Shown here piece after piece: positions 22,437-35,200 of a DNA stretch of 64,000 nucleotides. The notes beneath the pieces were generated by a model. It saw only the letters and a program-made list of their open reading frames with translations. It ran no database searches and was not told the origin of the DNA. Position 1 is the stretch's first letter. Each line of letters opens with the position of its first letter. Source of the stretch: Sepiola atlantica (taxonomy: Eukaryota > Mollusca > Cephalopoda > Sepiida > Sepiolidae); contig OY744532.1 of NCBI GenBank assembly GCA_963556195.1, forward strand, positions 104,819,083 to 104,883,082. The letters are read 5' to 3'. A program made the position numbers and the translations under genes.

Positions 22437-22930
22437 CATACATACATACATACATACATACATACATACATCCATACAGACAGGTGACGTTTATATAATA
22501 GATTACTAAAACAGTTATTTTCGCATATACTTCCTCCTTATATAGTATTACTAAAACAGTTATTTTCGCATATACTTCCTCCTTATATAGTATTACTAAA
22601 ACAGTTATTTTCGCATATAGTTCCTCCTTATATAGTACTAGCGGGGCTACCCGGCGTTGCTCAGGGTCATAAAAACATATAATTGAGAAGAAATCGCGTG
22701 TGTAACATCTTTATATTCAAACTTCTATTTCCCCCTCTCATCTATAGCCGTCTATTTATCTTTCTACCTTTCTCTTCCCTGGTCGCCCCATTTCACCGCT
22801 ACTTTTAATTTTGCTTTTTGGGAAGGCTGCTTCTTCCCCACCATTTCTCCTACGTTGCCCAGGGCAATAGTATGACATATTTCTATAAAAAGTACCACCT
22901 CTATCTGCGCTTTCTATATAGGTACTTATT
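21991..22930. repeat. Recurring module, copy 2
   Basis: Same order of parts as the module at 9669: TGACGTCA (22173-22180), GTATAAATAA (22225-22234), a longer (CATA)n tract (about 22410-22470) and CTACCCGGCGTTGCTC near 22646. It differs by three 45-bp repeats inserted before the GGCGTTGC motif. Confidence 0.65.
22499..22636. repeat. 45-bp tandem repeat, three units
   Basis: Three units of ATTACTAAAACAGTTATTTT, CGCATATA(C/G)TTCCTCC, TTATATAGT. The same repeat has four units at 59502-59682 in the module copy there and is absent from the other copies. Confidence 0.9.
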
Positions 22931-23029
22931 TCCGCTCCGGTATTAATACTATATACGTATGTATAACCACCGTGGTGCGCAGACTATATACGTACCTATT
23001 GCCGCGCTGGTGCATATCACTCTTATTAC
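22915..23029. repeat. Short 35-bp repeat remnant
   Basis: Two or three degenerate units of the CGCC...GGTGCG, CTATATACGTACCTAT family that forms a long array at 42441-44110. Confidence 0.6.
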
Positions 23030-26000
23030 TCTAAAATCACTCTTATCTATTCCGCCATCCTTTTCAGCGTAAATACTGTTAAAATATTATCCAAAATTAT
23101 CACTACAGTAGCTCTATCTAGGATATTGAGCACTTTTCTCCTGGATAACCCCGAGTACTTTCAAAATCAAGGACGCCTCCTGAGCACTACTGATATCACT
23201 TAGGTATCCTCCCTCCTTTTCATCTGCAAAATAGTCCAAAGGGGAACGAATATGGCGTTAAAATATTTTCCAAACCTATCAGTACAGTAGCTCTATCTAA
23301 GATATTGAGCACTTTTCTCCCGGACAACACCGAGTACTTTGAAAATAAAGGAGGCCTTATGAGCACTACTGAAATAACTCTTATCGATTCCCCCATACTT
23401 TAAAGCATAGATGCTGTTAAAATATTATCCAAACCTATCACTACAGTAGCTCTATGTAGGATATTAAGCACTTTTCTCCCGGACAACGCCGAGTACTTTC
23501 AAAATAAAGGACGCCTCCTGAGCACTACTGAAATCACTTAGGTATCCTCCCTCCTTTTAATCTGCAAAATAGTCCAAAGTGGTACAGAGATGGCGTCAAA
23601 ATATTTTCTAAACCTATCACTACAGTAGCTCTATCTAGGATATTGAGAACTTTTCTCCCGGACAACGCCGAGTACTTTGAAAATCGAGGAGGCTTCATGA
23701 GCACTCCTGAAATCCCTTAGGTATCCTCTCTCCTTCTGATCTGCCAAATAGTTCAAAGGGGAACGAAGATGGCGTTTAAATATTTTCCAAACCTATCACT
23801 ACAGTAGCTCTATCTAGGACATGGAGCACTTTTCTCCCGGACAACGCCGAGTACTTTGATAATCAAGGAGGCCTCCTGGGGACTACTGAAATCACTTAGG
23901 TATCCTCTCTCCTTCTGATCTGCGAAATAGTCCAAAGAGGAACGAAGATGGCGTTAAAATATTTTTCAAACCTATCGCTACAGTAGCTCTATATAGGATA
24001 TTGAGCACTTTTCTCCCGGACAACGCCGAGTATTTCAAAATCAAAGAGGCCTCCTGAACACTACTGAAATAACTCTTATCGATTCCCCATCCTTTTCAGC
24101 GTAGACGCTGTTAACATATTATCCAAACCTATCACTACAGTAGCTCTATCTAGGACATTGAGCACTTTTTTCCCGGACAACGCCGAGTACTTTGAAAATC
24201 AAAGAGGCCTCCTGGGGACTACTGACATCACTTAGGTATCATTCTCTCCTTTTCATCTGCAAAATTGTCCAAAGGGGAACGAAGATGGGGTTAAAATATG
24301 TTCTAAACCTATCACTACAGTAGCTCTATCTAGGATATTGAGCACTTTTCTCCCTGACAACGCCGAGTACTTTGAAAATCGAGGAGGCTTCATGAGCACT
24401 CCTGAAATCCCTTTGGTATCCTCTCTCCTTCTGATCTACAAAATAGTCCAAAGGGGAACGAAGATGGCGTTAAAATATTTTCCAAACCTATCACTACAGT
24501 AGCTCTATCTAGGATATTGAGCACTTTTCTCCCGGACAACGCCGAGTATTTCAAAATCAAAGAGGCCTCCTATGGACTACTGAAATAATTCTTATCCATT
24601 CCCCCATCCTTTTCAGCGTAGATGCTGTTAAAATATTATCCAAAGTTATCACTACAGTAGCTCTATCTAGGACATTGAGCACTTTTTACCCAGACAACGC
24701 CGAGTACTTTGAAAATCAAAGAGGCCTCTTGGGGACTACTGAAATCACTTAGGTATCATTCTCTCCTTTTCATCTGCAAAATTGTCCAAAGGGGAACGAA
24801 GATGGGGTTAAAATATGTTCTAAACCTATCACTACAGTAGCTCTATCGTCGATATTAAGCACTTTTCTCCCGGACAACGCCGAGTACTTTGAAAATCGAG
24901 GAGGCTTCATGAGCACTCCTGAAATCCCTTAGGTATCCTCTCTCCTTCTGATCTGCGAAATAGTCCAAAGGGGAACGAAGATGGCGTTAAAATATTTTCC
25001 AAACCTATCACTACAGTAGCTCTATCTAGGATATTGTGCACTTTTCTCCCGGACAACGCCGAGTATTGTAAAATCAAAGAGGCCTCCTGGGGACTACTGA
25101 AATAACTCTTATCCATTCCCCTATCCTTTTCAGCGTAGATGCTGTTAAAATATTATCCAAACCTATCACTACAGTAGCTCTATCTAGGACATTGAGCACT
25201 TTTTTCCCGGACAACGCCGAGTACTTTGAAAATCAAAGAGTCCTCCTGGGGACTACTTAAATCAGTTAGGTATCCTCCCTCCTTTTCATCTGCAAAATAG
25301 TCCAAAGGGGAACGAAGAGGGCGTTAAAATATGTTCTAAACCTATCACTACAGTAGCTCTATCTAGGATATTGAGCACTTTTCTCCCTGACAACGCCGAG
25401 TACTTTGAAAATCGAGGAGGCTTCATGAGCAATCCTGAAATCCCTTAGGTATCCTCTCTCCTTCTGATCTACGAAATAGTCCAAAGGGGAACGAAGATGG
25501 CGTTAAAATATTTTCCAAACCTATCACTACAGTAGCTCTATCTAGGATATTGAGCACTTTTCTCCCGGACAACGCCGAGTATTTCAAAATCAAAGAGGCC
25601 TCCTATGGACTACTGAAATAATTCTTATCCATTCCCCCATCCTTTTCAGCGTAGATGCTGTTAAAATATTATCCAAAGTTATCACTACAGTAGCTCTATC
25701 TAGGACATTGAGCACTTTTTTCCCGGACAACGCCGAGTACTTTGAAAATCAAAGAGGCCTCCTGGGGACAACTGAAATCAGTTAGGTATCCTCCCTCCTT
25801 TTCATATGCAAAATTGTCCAAATGGGAACGAAGATGGCGTTAAAATATTTTCTAAACCTATCACTACAGTAGCTCTATCTAGGATATTGAGCACTTTTCT
25901 CCCGGACAACGCCGAGTACTTTGAAAATCGAGGAGGCTTCATGAGCACTCCTAAAATCCCTTAGGTATCCTCTCTCCTTCTTATCTGCCAAATAGTCCAA

Positions 26001-27328
26001 AGGGGAACGAAGATGGCGTTTAAATATTTTCCAAACCTATCACTACAGTAGCTCTATCTAGGACATGGAGCACTTTTCTCCCGGACAACGCCGAGTACTT
26101 TGATAATCAAGGAGGCCTCCTGGGGACTACTGAAATCACTTAGGTATCCTCTCTCCTTCTGATCTGCGAAATAGTCCAAAGAGGAACGAAGATGGCGTTA
26201 AAATATTATCCAAACCTATCACTACAGTAGCTCTATCTCGGACATTGAGCAATTTTTTCCCGGACAACGCCGAGTACTTTGAAAATCAAAGAGGCCTCTT
26301 GGGGACTACTGAAATCACTTAGGTATCATTCTCTCCTTTTCATCTGCAAAATTGTCCAAAGGGGAACGAAGATGGGCTTAAAATATGTTCTAAACCTATC
26401 ACTACAGTAGCTCTATCTAGGACATTGAGCACTTTTCTCTCGGACAACGCCGAGTACTTTGATAATCAAGTAGGCCTCCTGGGGACTACTGAAATCACTT
26501 AGGTATCCTCTCTCCTTCTGATCTGCGAAATAGTCCAAAGGGGAACGAAGATGGCGTTAAAATATTTTCCAAACCTATCACTACAGTAGCTCTATCTAGG
26601 ATATTGAGCACTTTTCTCCCGGACAACGCCGAGTACTTTGATAATCAAGGAGGCCTCCTGGGGACTACTGAAATCACTTAGGTATCCTCTCTCCTTCTGA
26701 TCTGCGAAATAGTCCAAAGGGGAACGAAGATGGCGTTAAAATATTTTCCAAACCTATCACTACAGTAGCTCTATCTAGGATATTGAGCACTTTTCTCCCT
26801 GACAACGCCGAGTACTTTGAAAATCGAGGAGGCTTCATGAGCACTCCTGTAATCCCTTTGGTATCCTCTCTCCTTCTGATCTGCGAAATAGTCTAAAGGG
26901 GAACGAAGATGGCGTTAAAATATTTTCCAAACCTATCACTACAGTAGCTCTATCTAGGATATTGAGCACTTTTCTCCCGGACAACGCCGAGTATTTCAAA
27001 ATCAAAGAGGCCTCCTATGGACTACTGAAATAATTCTTATCCATTCCCCCATCCTTTTCAGCGTAGATGCTGTTAAAATATTATCCAAAGTTATCACTAC
27101 AGTAGCTCTATCTAGGACATTGAGCACTTTTTTCCCGGACAACGCCGAGTACTTTGAAAATCAAAGAGGCCTCTTGGGGACTACTGAAATCACTTAGGTA
27201 TCATTCTCTCCTTTTCATCTGCAAAATTGTCCAAAGGGGAACGAAGATGGGGTTAAAATATGTTCTAAACCTATCACTACAGTAGCTCTATCTAGGATAT
27301 TAAGCACTTTTCTCCCGGACAACGCCGA
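23030..27328. repeat. 179-bp satellite array (block C)
   Basis: About 25 monomers mixing the long type and the shorter TTTTCAGCGTAGATGCTG type. The right end breaks inside a monomer at ACAACGCCGA and passes straight into the 50-bp minisatellite. From about 25,517 the block is part of a long duplication repeated 14,226 bp further on. Confidence 0.95.
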
Positions 27329-27545
27329 CACTCCCCCAAATTTGGCCTTAGGCGCTCATACCGCCAAATGCCGACACTCCCCCTCCCCCAAATTTGGCCT
27401 GAGGCGCTCACACCGGCGAATGTCGAAACTCCCCCTCCCCAAATTTGGCCTGAGGCGCCCTACCGGCGAATACCGATACTCTGCTCTCCCTACAAATTTG
27501 GTCTGAGGCGCTCACACCGGCGAATGCCGACCCCCCCAATTTGGC
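27329..27545. repeat. ~50-bp minisatellite array 3
   Basis: About four units joined to the satellite at a shared GCCGA, without an intervening U2 head. Identical to 41555-41771. Confidence 0.85.
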
Positions 27546-27870
27546 CTGAAAGGAGGAGGTATAGGAAGGGAGGGGGGGAGGAATATTAGCGTCTGAAAAC
27601 TGGTTGTAGTGTGAGTGAATTTCCTCCTGCCACTCTCTGACGTCATTTCTGGTTTATCGTGACTTTGCATTTGATTTCTTCTCAAATTATTAGTATAAAT
27701 AACGTTGAAAAATGGAGTTAAAAGCCACCCCCCATTGGAGAAAAGTGCTCAGTCGACCCCGGAAGAGTCAATTTTTTTTTCCGGTTCCGAGATATTAGAC
27801 GCGCCTGGGCTGGCCGATCGGAATGATGTCACCCGTGTGACCGTTTGTTGGGTACTTTCGGAGGAGAAGC

Positions 27871-27902
<32 letters not shown>

Positions 27903-28245
27903 CATCCATACAGACAGGTGGGATTTATATAATAGACTAGCGGGGCTACCCGGCGTTGCTCGGGGTCATAAAAACATAATTGAAGAAAAATTGTGTGTGT
28001 AACATCGTTATATTAAAACTTCTATTTCTCTCCTTCTCTCTCTATAGCTGTCTCTTTATCTTTCTACTTTTCTCTACCCTGGTCGCTACTTTTAAATTTT
28101 GCCTTTTGCGAAAGCTGTTTCTTCCCCACCATTTCATCCTACGTTTCACAGGGCAATAGTATGACTTATTTCTATAAAAAGTACCACCACTGTCTGCGCC
28201 TTCTATATAGGTACTTATAACCGCCCCGGTGTTCATACTATATAT
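27546..28245. repeat. Recurring module, copy 3
   Basis: Module with TGACGTCA (27638-27645), GTATAAATAA (27693-27702), a short (CATA)n tract and CTACCCGGCGTTGCTCGGGG. The first part is identical to the 41.8 kb copy. The part after about 27975 instead matches the 10.2 kb copy, including its passage into the 30-bp array. Confidence 0.65.
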
Positions 28246-29284
28246 TTTGAATCCCCTCATGATATCCTTAATCATTTTAACTCCCCTCGTTGTATTCATC
28301 ATTTTCGATCTCCTCATACTATTAATCATTTTCAATCCCCTCATAATATTCTTCATCATTTTCAATCTCCTCATACTATTAATCATTTTCAATCCCCTCA
28401 TAATATTCTTCATCATTTTCAATCCTCTTGTAATATTCCTCATCATTTTCAATCCGCTCATGATATTCTTAATAATTTTCAATCCTCTCATGATATTCTT
28501 CATTTTTTCAATCCTCTCATGATATTCTTCATTAATTTCAATCCCCTCATGATATTCTTAATCATTTTCGATCCCCTCATGATATTCTTCTCATTTTCAA
28601 TCCCCTCATGATATTATTCATCATTTTCAATCCTCTCATGGTATTCTTCATCATTTCCAATCCTGTCAGTCTATTCTTTATAATTTTCAATCCTCTCATG
28701 ACATTCTTCATCATTTTCAATCCTCTCATGACATTCTTCATCATTTTCAATCCCCTCATGATAGTCTTCATCATTTTTAATCCTATCATGATAGTCTTCA
28801 TCATTTTTAATCCTCTCATGAGAGTCTTCATCATTTTTAATCCTCTCATGATAGTCTTCCTCATTTTCAAACCTCTCATGATAGTCGTCATCATTTTCAA
28901 TCCTCTCATGATATTCTTCATCATATTCAATCCTCTCATGATATTATTCATCATTTTAAATCCCCTCATGGTATTCCTCATCATTTCCAATCCTGTCAGT
29001 CTATTCTTCATCATTTTCAATCCTCTCATGACATTCTTCATCATTTTCAATCCTCTCATGACATTCTTCATCAGTTTCAATCCCCTTATGATAGTCTTCA
29101 TCATTTTCAATCCCCTCATGATAGTCTTCATCATTTTCAATCCCCTCATGATAGTGTACATCATTTTCAATCCCCTCATTATAGTCTTCATCATTTTCAA
29201 TCCCCTCATGATAGTCTTCATCATTTTCAATCCTCTCATGATAGTCTTCATCATTTTCAATCCTATCATGATAGTCTTTATCAT
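28246..29284. repeat. 30-bp minisatellite array 2
   Basis: About 34 units of the TTCATCATTTTCAATCCTCT, CATGATAGTC family. Both junctions match those of the array at 10468: it begins TTTTGAATCCCCTCATGATA and ends at TTTATCATA joined to the satellite core. Open frames on both strands are artefacts of the 30-bp period. Confidence 0.93.
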
Positions 29285-32200
29285 AGCTCTATCTAGGATA
29301 TTGAGCACTTTTCTCCCGGACAACGTCGAGTACTTTGAAAATCAAGGAAGCCTCATGAGCACTACTGAAATCACTTAGGTATCCTCTCTCCTTCTGATCT
29401 GCAAAATAGTCCAAAGGGGAACAAAGATGGCGTTAAAATATTTTCCAAACCTATCACTCCAGTAGCTCTATATAGGATATTGAGCACTTTTCTCCCGGAC
29501 AACGCCGAGTACTTTAATAATAAAGGAGGCCTCCTGAGGACTACTGAAATCACTTAGGTATCCTCTCTCCTACTGATCTGCGAAATAGCTCAAATGGGAA
29601 CGAATATGCCGTTAAAATATTATCCAAACCTATCACTACAGTAGCTCTATCTAGGATATTGAGCACTTTTCTCCCGGACAACGCCGAGTATTTCAAAATC
29701 AAATGGGCCTCCTGAGCACTACTGAAATAACTCTTATCGATTCCCCATCCTTTTCAGCCTAGATGCTGTTAAAATATTATCCAAACCTATCACTACAGTA
29801 GCTCTATCTAGGACATTGAGCACTTTTTTCCCGGACAACGCCGAGTACTTTGAATATCGTAGATGCCTCCTGGGGACTACTGAAATCACTTAGGTATCCT
29901 CCCTCCTTTTCATCTGCAAAATTGTCCAAAGGGGAACGAAGATGGCGTTAAAATATTTTCTAAACCTATCACTACAGTAGCTCTATCTAGGACATTGAGC
30001 ACTATTCTCCCGGACAACGCCGAGTACTTTGATAATCAAGGAGGCATCCTGGGGACTACTGAAATCAGTTAGGTATCCTCTCTCCTTCTGATCTGCGAAA
30101 TAGTCCAAAGGGGAACGAAGATGGCGTTAAAATATTTTCTTCAAACCTATAACTACAGTAGCTCTATCTAGGATATTGAGCACTTTTCTCCTGGACAACG
30201 CCGAGTACTTTGGAAATCGAGGAGGCTTCATGAACACCCATGAAATCCCTTAGGTATCCTTTCTCCTTCTGATCTGCGAAATAGTCCAAAGGGGAACGAA
30301 GATGGCTTTAAAATATTTTCCAAACCTATCACTACAGTAGCTCTATCTAGGATAAGGAGCACTTTTCTCTCGGACAACGCCGAGTATTTCAAAATCAAAG
30401 TGGCCTCCTGAGAACTACTGAAATAACTCTTATCGATTACCCCATCCTTTTCAGCGTAGATGCTGTTAAAATATTATCCAAACCTATCACTACAGTAGCT
30501 CTATCTAGGACATTGAGCACTTTTTTCCCGGACAACGCCGAGTACTTTGAAAATCACAGAGGCCTACTGGGGACTACTGAAATCAGTTAGGTATCCTCCC
30601 TCCTTTTCATCTGCAAAATAGTCCAAATGGGAACGAAGATGGCGTTAAAATATTTTCCAAAACCTATCACTACAGTAGCTCTATCTAGGATATTGAGCAC
30701 TTTTCCATCGGACAACGCCGAGTACTTTGAAAATCGAGGAGGCTTCATGAGCACTCCTGAAATCACTTAGGTATCCTCTCTCCTTCTGATCTGCGAAATA
30801 GTCCAGAGGGGAACGAAGATGGCGTTAAAATATTTTCCAAACCTATCACTACAGTAGCTCTATCTAGGACATTGAGCACTTTTTTCCCGGACAACCCCGA
30901 GTACTTTGATAATCAAGGAGGCCCCCTGGGGACTACGGAAATCACTTAGGTATCCTCTCTCTTTGTGATCTGCGAAATAGTCCAAAGGGAAACGAAGATG
31001 GCGTTAAAATATTTTCCAAACCTATCACTATAGTAGCTCTATCTAGGATATTGAGCACTTTTCTCCCGGACCACGCCGAGTACTTTGAAAATCAAAGAAA
31101 CCTCCTGGGGACTACTGAAAACACTTAGGTATCCTCTCTACTTTTCATCTGCAAAATTGTCCAAAGGGGAACGAAGATGGCGTTAAAATATTTTCTAAAC
31201 CTATTACTACAGTAGCTCTATCTAGGATATTGAGCACTTTTCTCCCGGACAACGCCGAGTACTTTGAAAATCGAGGAGGCTTTATGAGCACTCCTGAAAT
31301 TCCTTAGGAATCCTCTCTCCTTCTGATTGGTGAAATAGTCCAAAGGAGAACGAAGATAGCGTTAAAATATTTTCCAAACCTATCACTACAGTAGCTCTAT
31401 CTAGGACATTGAGCACTTTTCTCCCGGACAACGCCGAGTACTTTGATAATCAAGGAGGCCTCCTGGGGACTACGGAAATCACTTAGGTATCCTCGCTCAT
31501 TGTGATCTGCGAAATAGTCCAAAGGGGAACGAAAATGGCGTTAAAATATTTTCTAAACCTATCACTACAGTAGCTCTATCTAGGATATTGAGCACTTTTC
31601 TCCCGGACAACGCCGAGTACTTCGAAAATCGAGGAGGCTTCATGAGCACTCCTGAAATCCCTTAGGTATCCTCTCTCCTTCTGATCTGCGAAATAGTTCA
31701 AAGGGGAACGAAGATTGCGTTAAAATATTTTCCAAACCTATCACTCCAGTAGCTCTATCTAGGACATTGAGCACTTTTCTCCCGGACAACGCAGAGCACT
31801 TTAATAATAAAGGAGGCCTCCTGAGGACTACTGAAATTACTTACGTATCCTCTCTCCTACTGATCTGCGAAATAGCTCAAAGGGGAACGAATATGGCGTT
31901 AAAATATTATCCAAACCTATCACTACAGTAGCTCTTTCTAGGATATTGAGCACTTTTCTCCCGGACATCGCCGAGTATTTCAAAATCAAATGGGCCTCCT
32001 GAGCACTACTGAAATAACTCTTATCGATTCCCCATCCTTTTCAGCGTAGATTCTGTTAAAATATTATCCAAACCTATCACTACAGTAGCTCTATCTAGGA
32101 CATTGAGCACTTTTTTCCCGTACAACGCCGAGTACTTTGAAAATCGAAGAGGCCTCCTGGGGACTACTGAAATCATTTAGGTATCCTCCCTCCTTTTCAT

Positions 32201-35200
32201 CTGCAAAATTGTCCAAAGGGGAACGAAGATGGCGTTAAAATATTTTCTAAACCTATCACTACAGTAGCTCTATCTAGGACATTGAGCACTTTTCTCCCGG
32301 ACAACGCCGAGTACTATGATAATCAAGGAGGCCTCCTGCGGACTACTGAAATCAGTTAGGGATCCTCTCTCGTTCTGATCTGCGAAATAGTCCAAAGGGG
32401 AACGAAGATTGCGTTAAAATATTTTCCAAACCTATCACTACAGTAGCTCTATCTAGGATATTGAGCACTTTTCTCCTGGACAACGCCGAGTACTTTGGAA
32501 ATCGAGGAGGCTTCATGAACACCCATGAAATCCCTTAGGTATCCTCTCTCCTTCTGATCTGCGAAATAGTCCAAAGGGGAACGAATGTGGCGTTAAAATA
32601 TTTTCCAAACCTATCACTACAGTAGCTCTATCTAGGATATTGAGCACTTTTCTCCCGGACAACGCCGAGTATTTCAAAATCAAAGTGGCCTCCTGAGCAC
32701 TACTGAAATAACTCTTATCGATTACCCCATCCTTTTCAGCGTAGATGCTGTTAAAATATTATCCAAACCTATCACTACAGTAGCTCTATCTAGGACATTG
32801 AGCACTTTTTTCCCGGACAACGCCGAGTACTTTGGAAATCGAGGAGGCTTCATGAACACCCATGAAATCCCTTAGGTATCCTCTCTCCTTCTGATCTGCG
32901 AAATAGTCCAAAGGGGAACGAAGATGGCGTTAAAATATTTTCCAAACCTATCACTACAGTAGCTCTATCTAGGATATTGTCAACTTTTCTCCCGGACAAC
33001 GCCGAGTATTTCAAAATCAAAGAGGCCTCCTGAGCACTACTGAAATAACTCTTATCGATTACCCCATCCTTTCCAGCGTAGATGCTGTTAAAATATTATC
33101 CAAACCTATCACTACAGTAGCTCTATCTAGGACATTGAGCACTTTTTTCCCGGACAACGCCGAGTACTTTGAAAATCAAAGAGGCCTCCTGGGGACTATT
33201 GAAATTAGTTAGGTATCCCCCCTCCTTTTCATCTGCAAAATTGTCCAAAGGTGAACGAAGATGGCGTTAAAATATTTTCTAAACCTATCACTACAGTAGC
33301 TCTATCTAGGACATTGAGCACTTTTCTCCCCGAACAACGCCGAGTACTTTGATAATCAAGGAGGCCTCCTGGGGACTACTGAAATCACTTAGGTATTCTC
33401 TCTCCTTCTGATCTGCGAAATAGTCCAAAGGGGAACGAAGATTGCGTTAAAATATTTTCCAAACCTATCACTACAGTAGCTCTATCTAGGATATTGAGCA
33501 CTTTTCTCCCGGACAACGCCGAGTACTTTGGAAATCGAGGAGGCTTCATGTACACACATGAAATCCCTTAGGTATCCTCTCTCCTTCTGATCTGCGAAAT
33601 AGTCCAATGGGGAACGAAGATGCGTTAAAATATTTTCCAAACCTATCACTACAGTAGCTCTATCTAGGATATTGAGCACTTTTCTCCCGGACAACGCCGA
33701 GTATTTCAAAATCAAAGAGGCTTCCTGAGCACTACTGAAATAACTCTTATCGATTACCCCATCCTTTTCAGCGTAGATGCTGTTAAAATATTTTCCAAAC
33801 CTATCACTACAGTAGCTCTATCTAGGACATTGAGCACTTTTCTCCCGGACAACGCACAGTACTTTGAAAATCAAAGAGGCCTCCTGGGGACTACTGAAAT
33901 CAGTTAGGTATCCTCTCTCTTTGTGATCTGCGAAATAGTCCAAAGGGGAACGAAGATGGCGTTAAAATATTTTCCAAACCTATCACTACAGTAGCTCTAT
34001 CTAGGATATTGAGCACTTTTCTCCCAGACAACGCCGAGTATTTCAAAATCAAAGAGGCCTCCGGAGCACTACTGAAATAACTCTTATCGATTACCCCATC
34101 CTTTTCAGCGTAGATGCTGTTAAAATATTATCCAAACCTATCACTACAGTAGCTCTATCTAGGACATTGAGCACTTTTTTCCCGGACAACGCCGAGTACT
34201 TTGAAAATCAAAGAGGCCTCCTGGGTACTACTGAAATCAGTTAGGTATCCCCCCTCTTTTTCATCTGCAAAATTGTCCAAAAGGGAACGAAGATGGCGTT
34301 AAAATATTTTCTAAACCTATCACTACAGTAGCTCTATCTAGGACAGTGAGCACTTTTCTCCCGGACAACGCCGAGTACTTTGATGATCAAGGATACCTCC
34401 TGGGGACTACTACAATCACTTAGATATCCTCTCTCCTTCTGATCTGCGAAATAGTTGAAAAGGGAACGAAGATGGCGTTAAAATATTTTCCAAACCTATC
34501 ACTACAGTAGCTCTATCTAGGATATTGTCAACTTTTCTCCCGGACAACGCCGAGTATTTCAAAATCAAAGAGGCCTTCTGAGCACTACTGGAGAAACTCT
34601 TATCGATTACCCCATCCTTTTCAGCGTAGATGCTGTTAAAATATTATCCAAACCTATCACTACAGTAGCTCTATCAAGGACATTGAGAACTTTTTTCCCG
34701 GACAACGCCGAGTACTTTGAAAATCAAAGAGGCCTCCTAGGGACTACTGAAATCAGTTAGGTATCCCCCCTCCTTTTCATCTGCAAAATTGTCCAAAGGG
34801 GAACGAAGATGGCGTTAAAATATTTTCTAAACCTATCACTATAGTAGCTCTATCTAGGATATTGAGCACTTTTCTCCCGGACAACGCCGAGTACTTTGAA
34901 AATCGAGGAGGCTTAATGCGCACTCCTGAAATCACTTAGGTATCCTCTCTCCTTCTGATGTGCGAAATGGTCCAGAGGGGAACGAAGATGGCGTTAAAAT
35001 ATTTTCCAAACCTATCACTACAGTAGCTCTATCTAGGACATTGAGCACTTTTCTCCCGGACAACGCCGAGTACTTTGATAATCAAGGAGGCCCCCTGGGG
35101 ACTACGGAAATCACTTAGGTATCCTCTCTCTTTGTGATTTGCGAAATAGTCCAAAGGGGAACGAAGATGTCGTTAAAATATTTTCCAAACCTATCACTAC

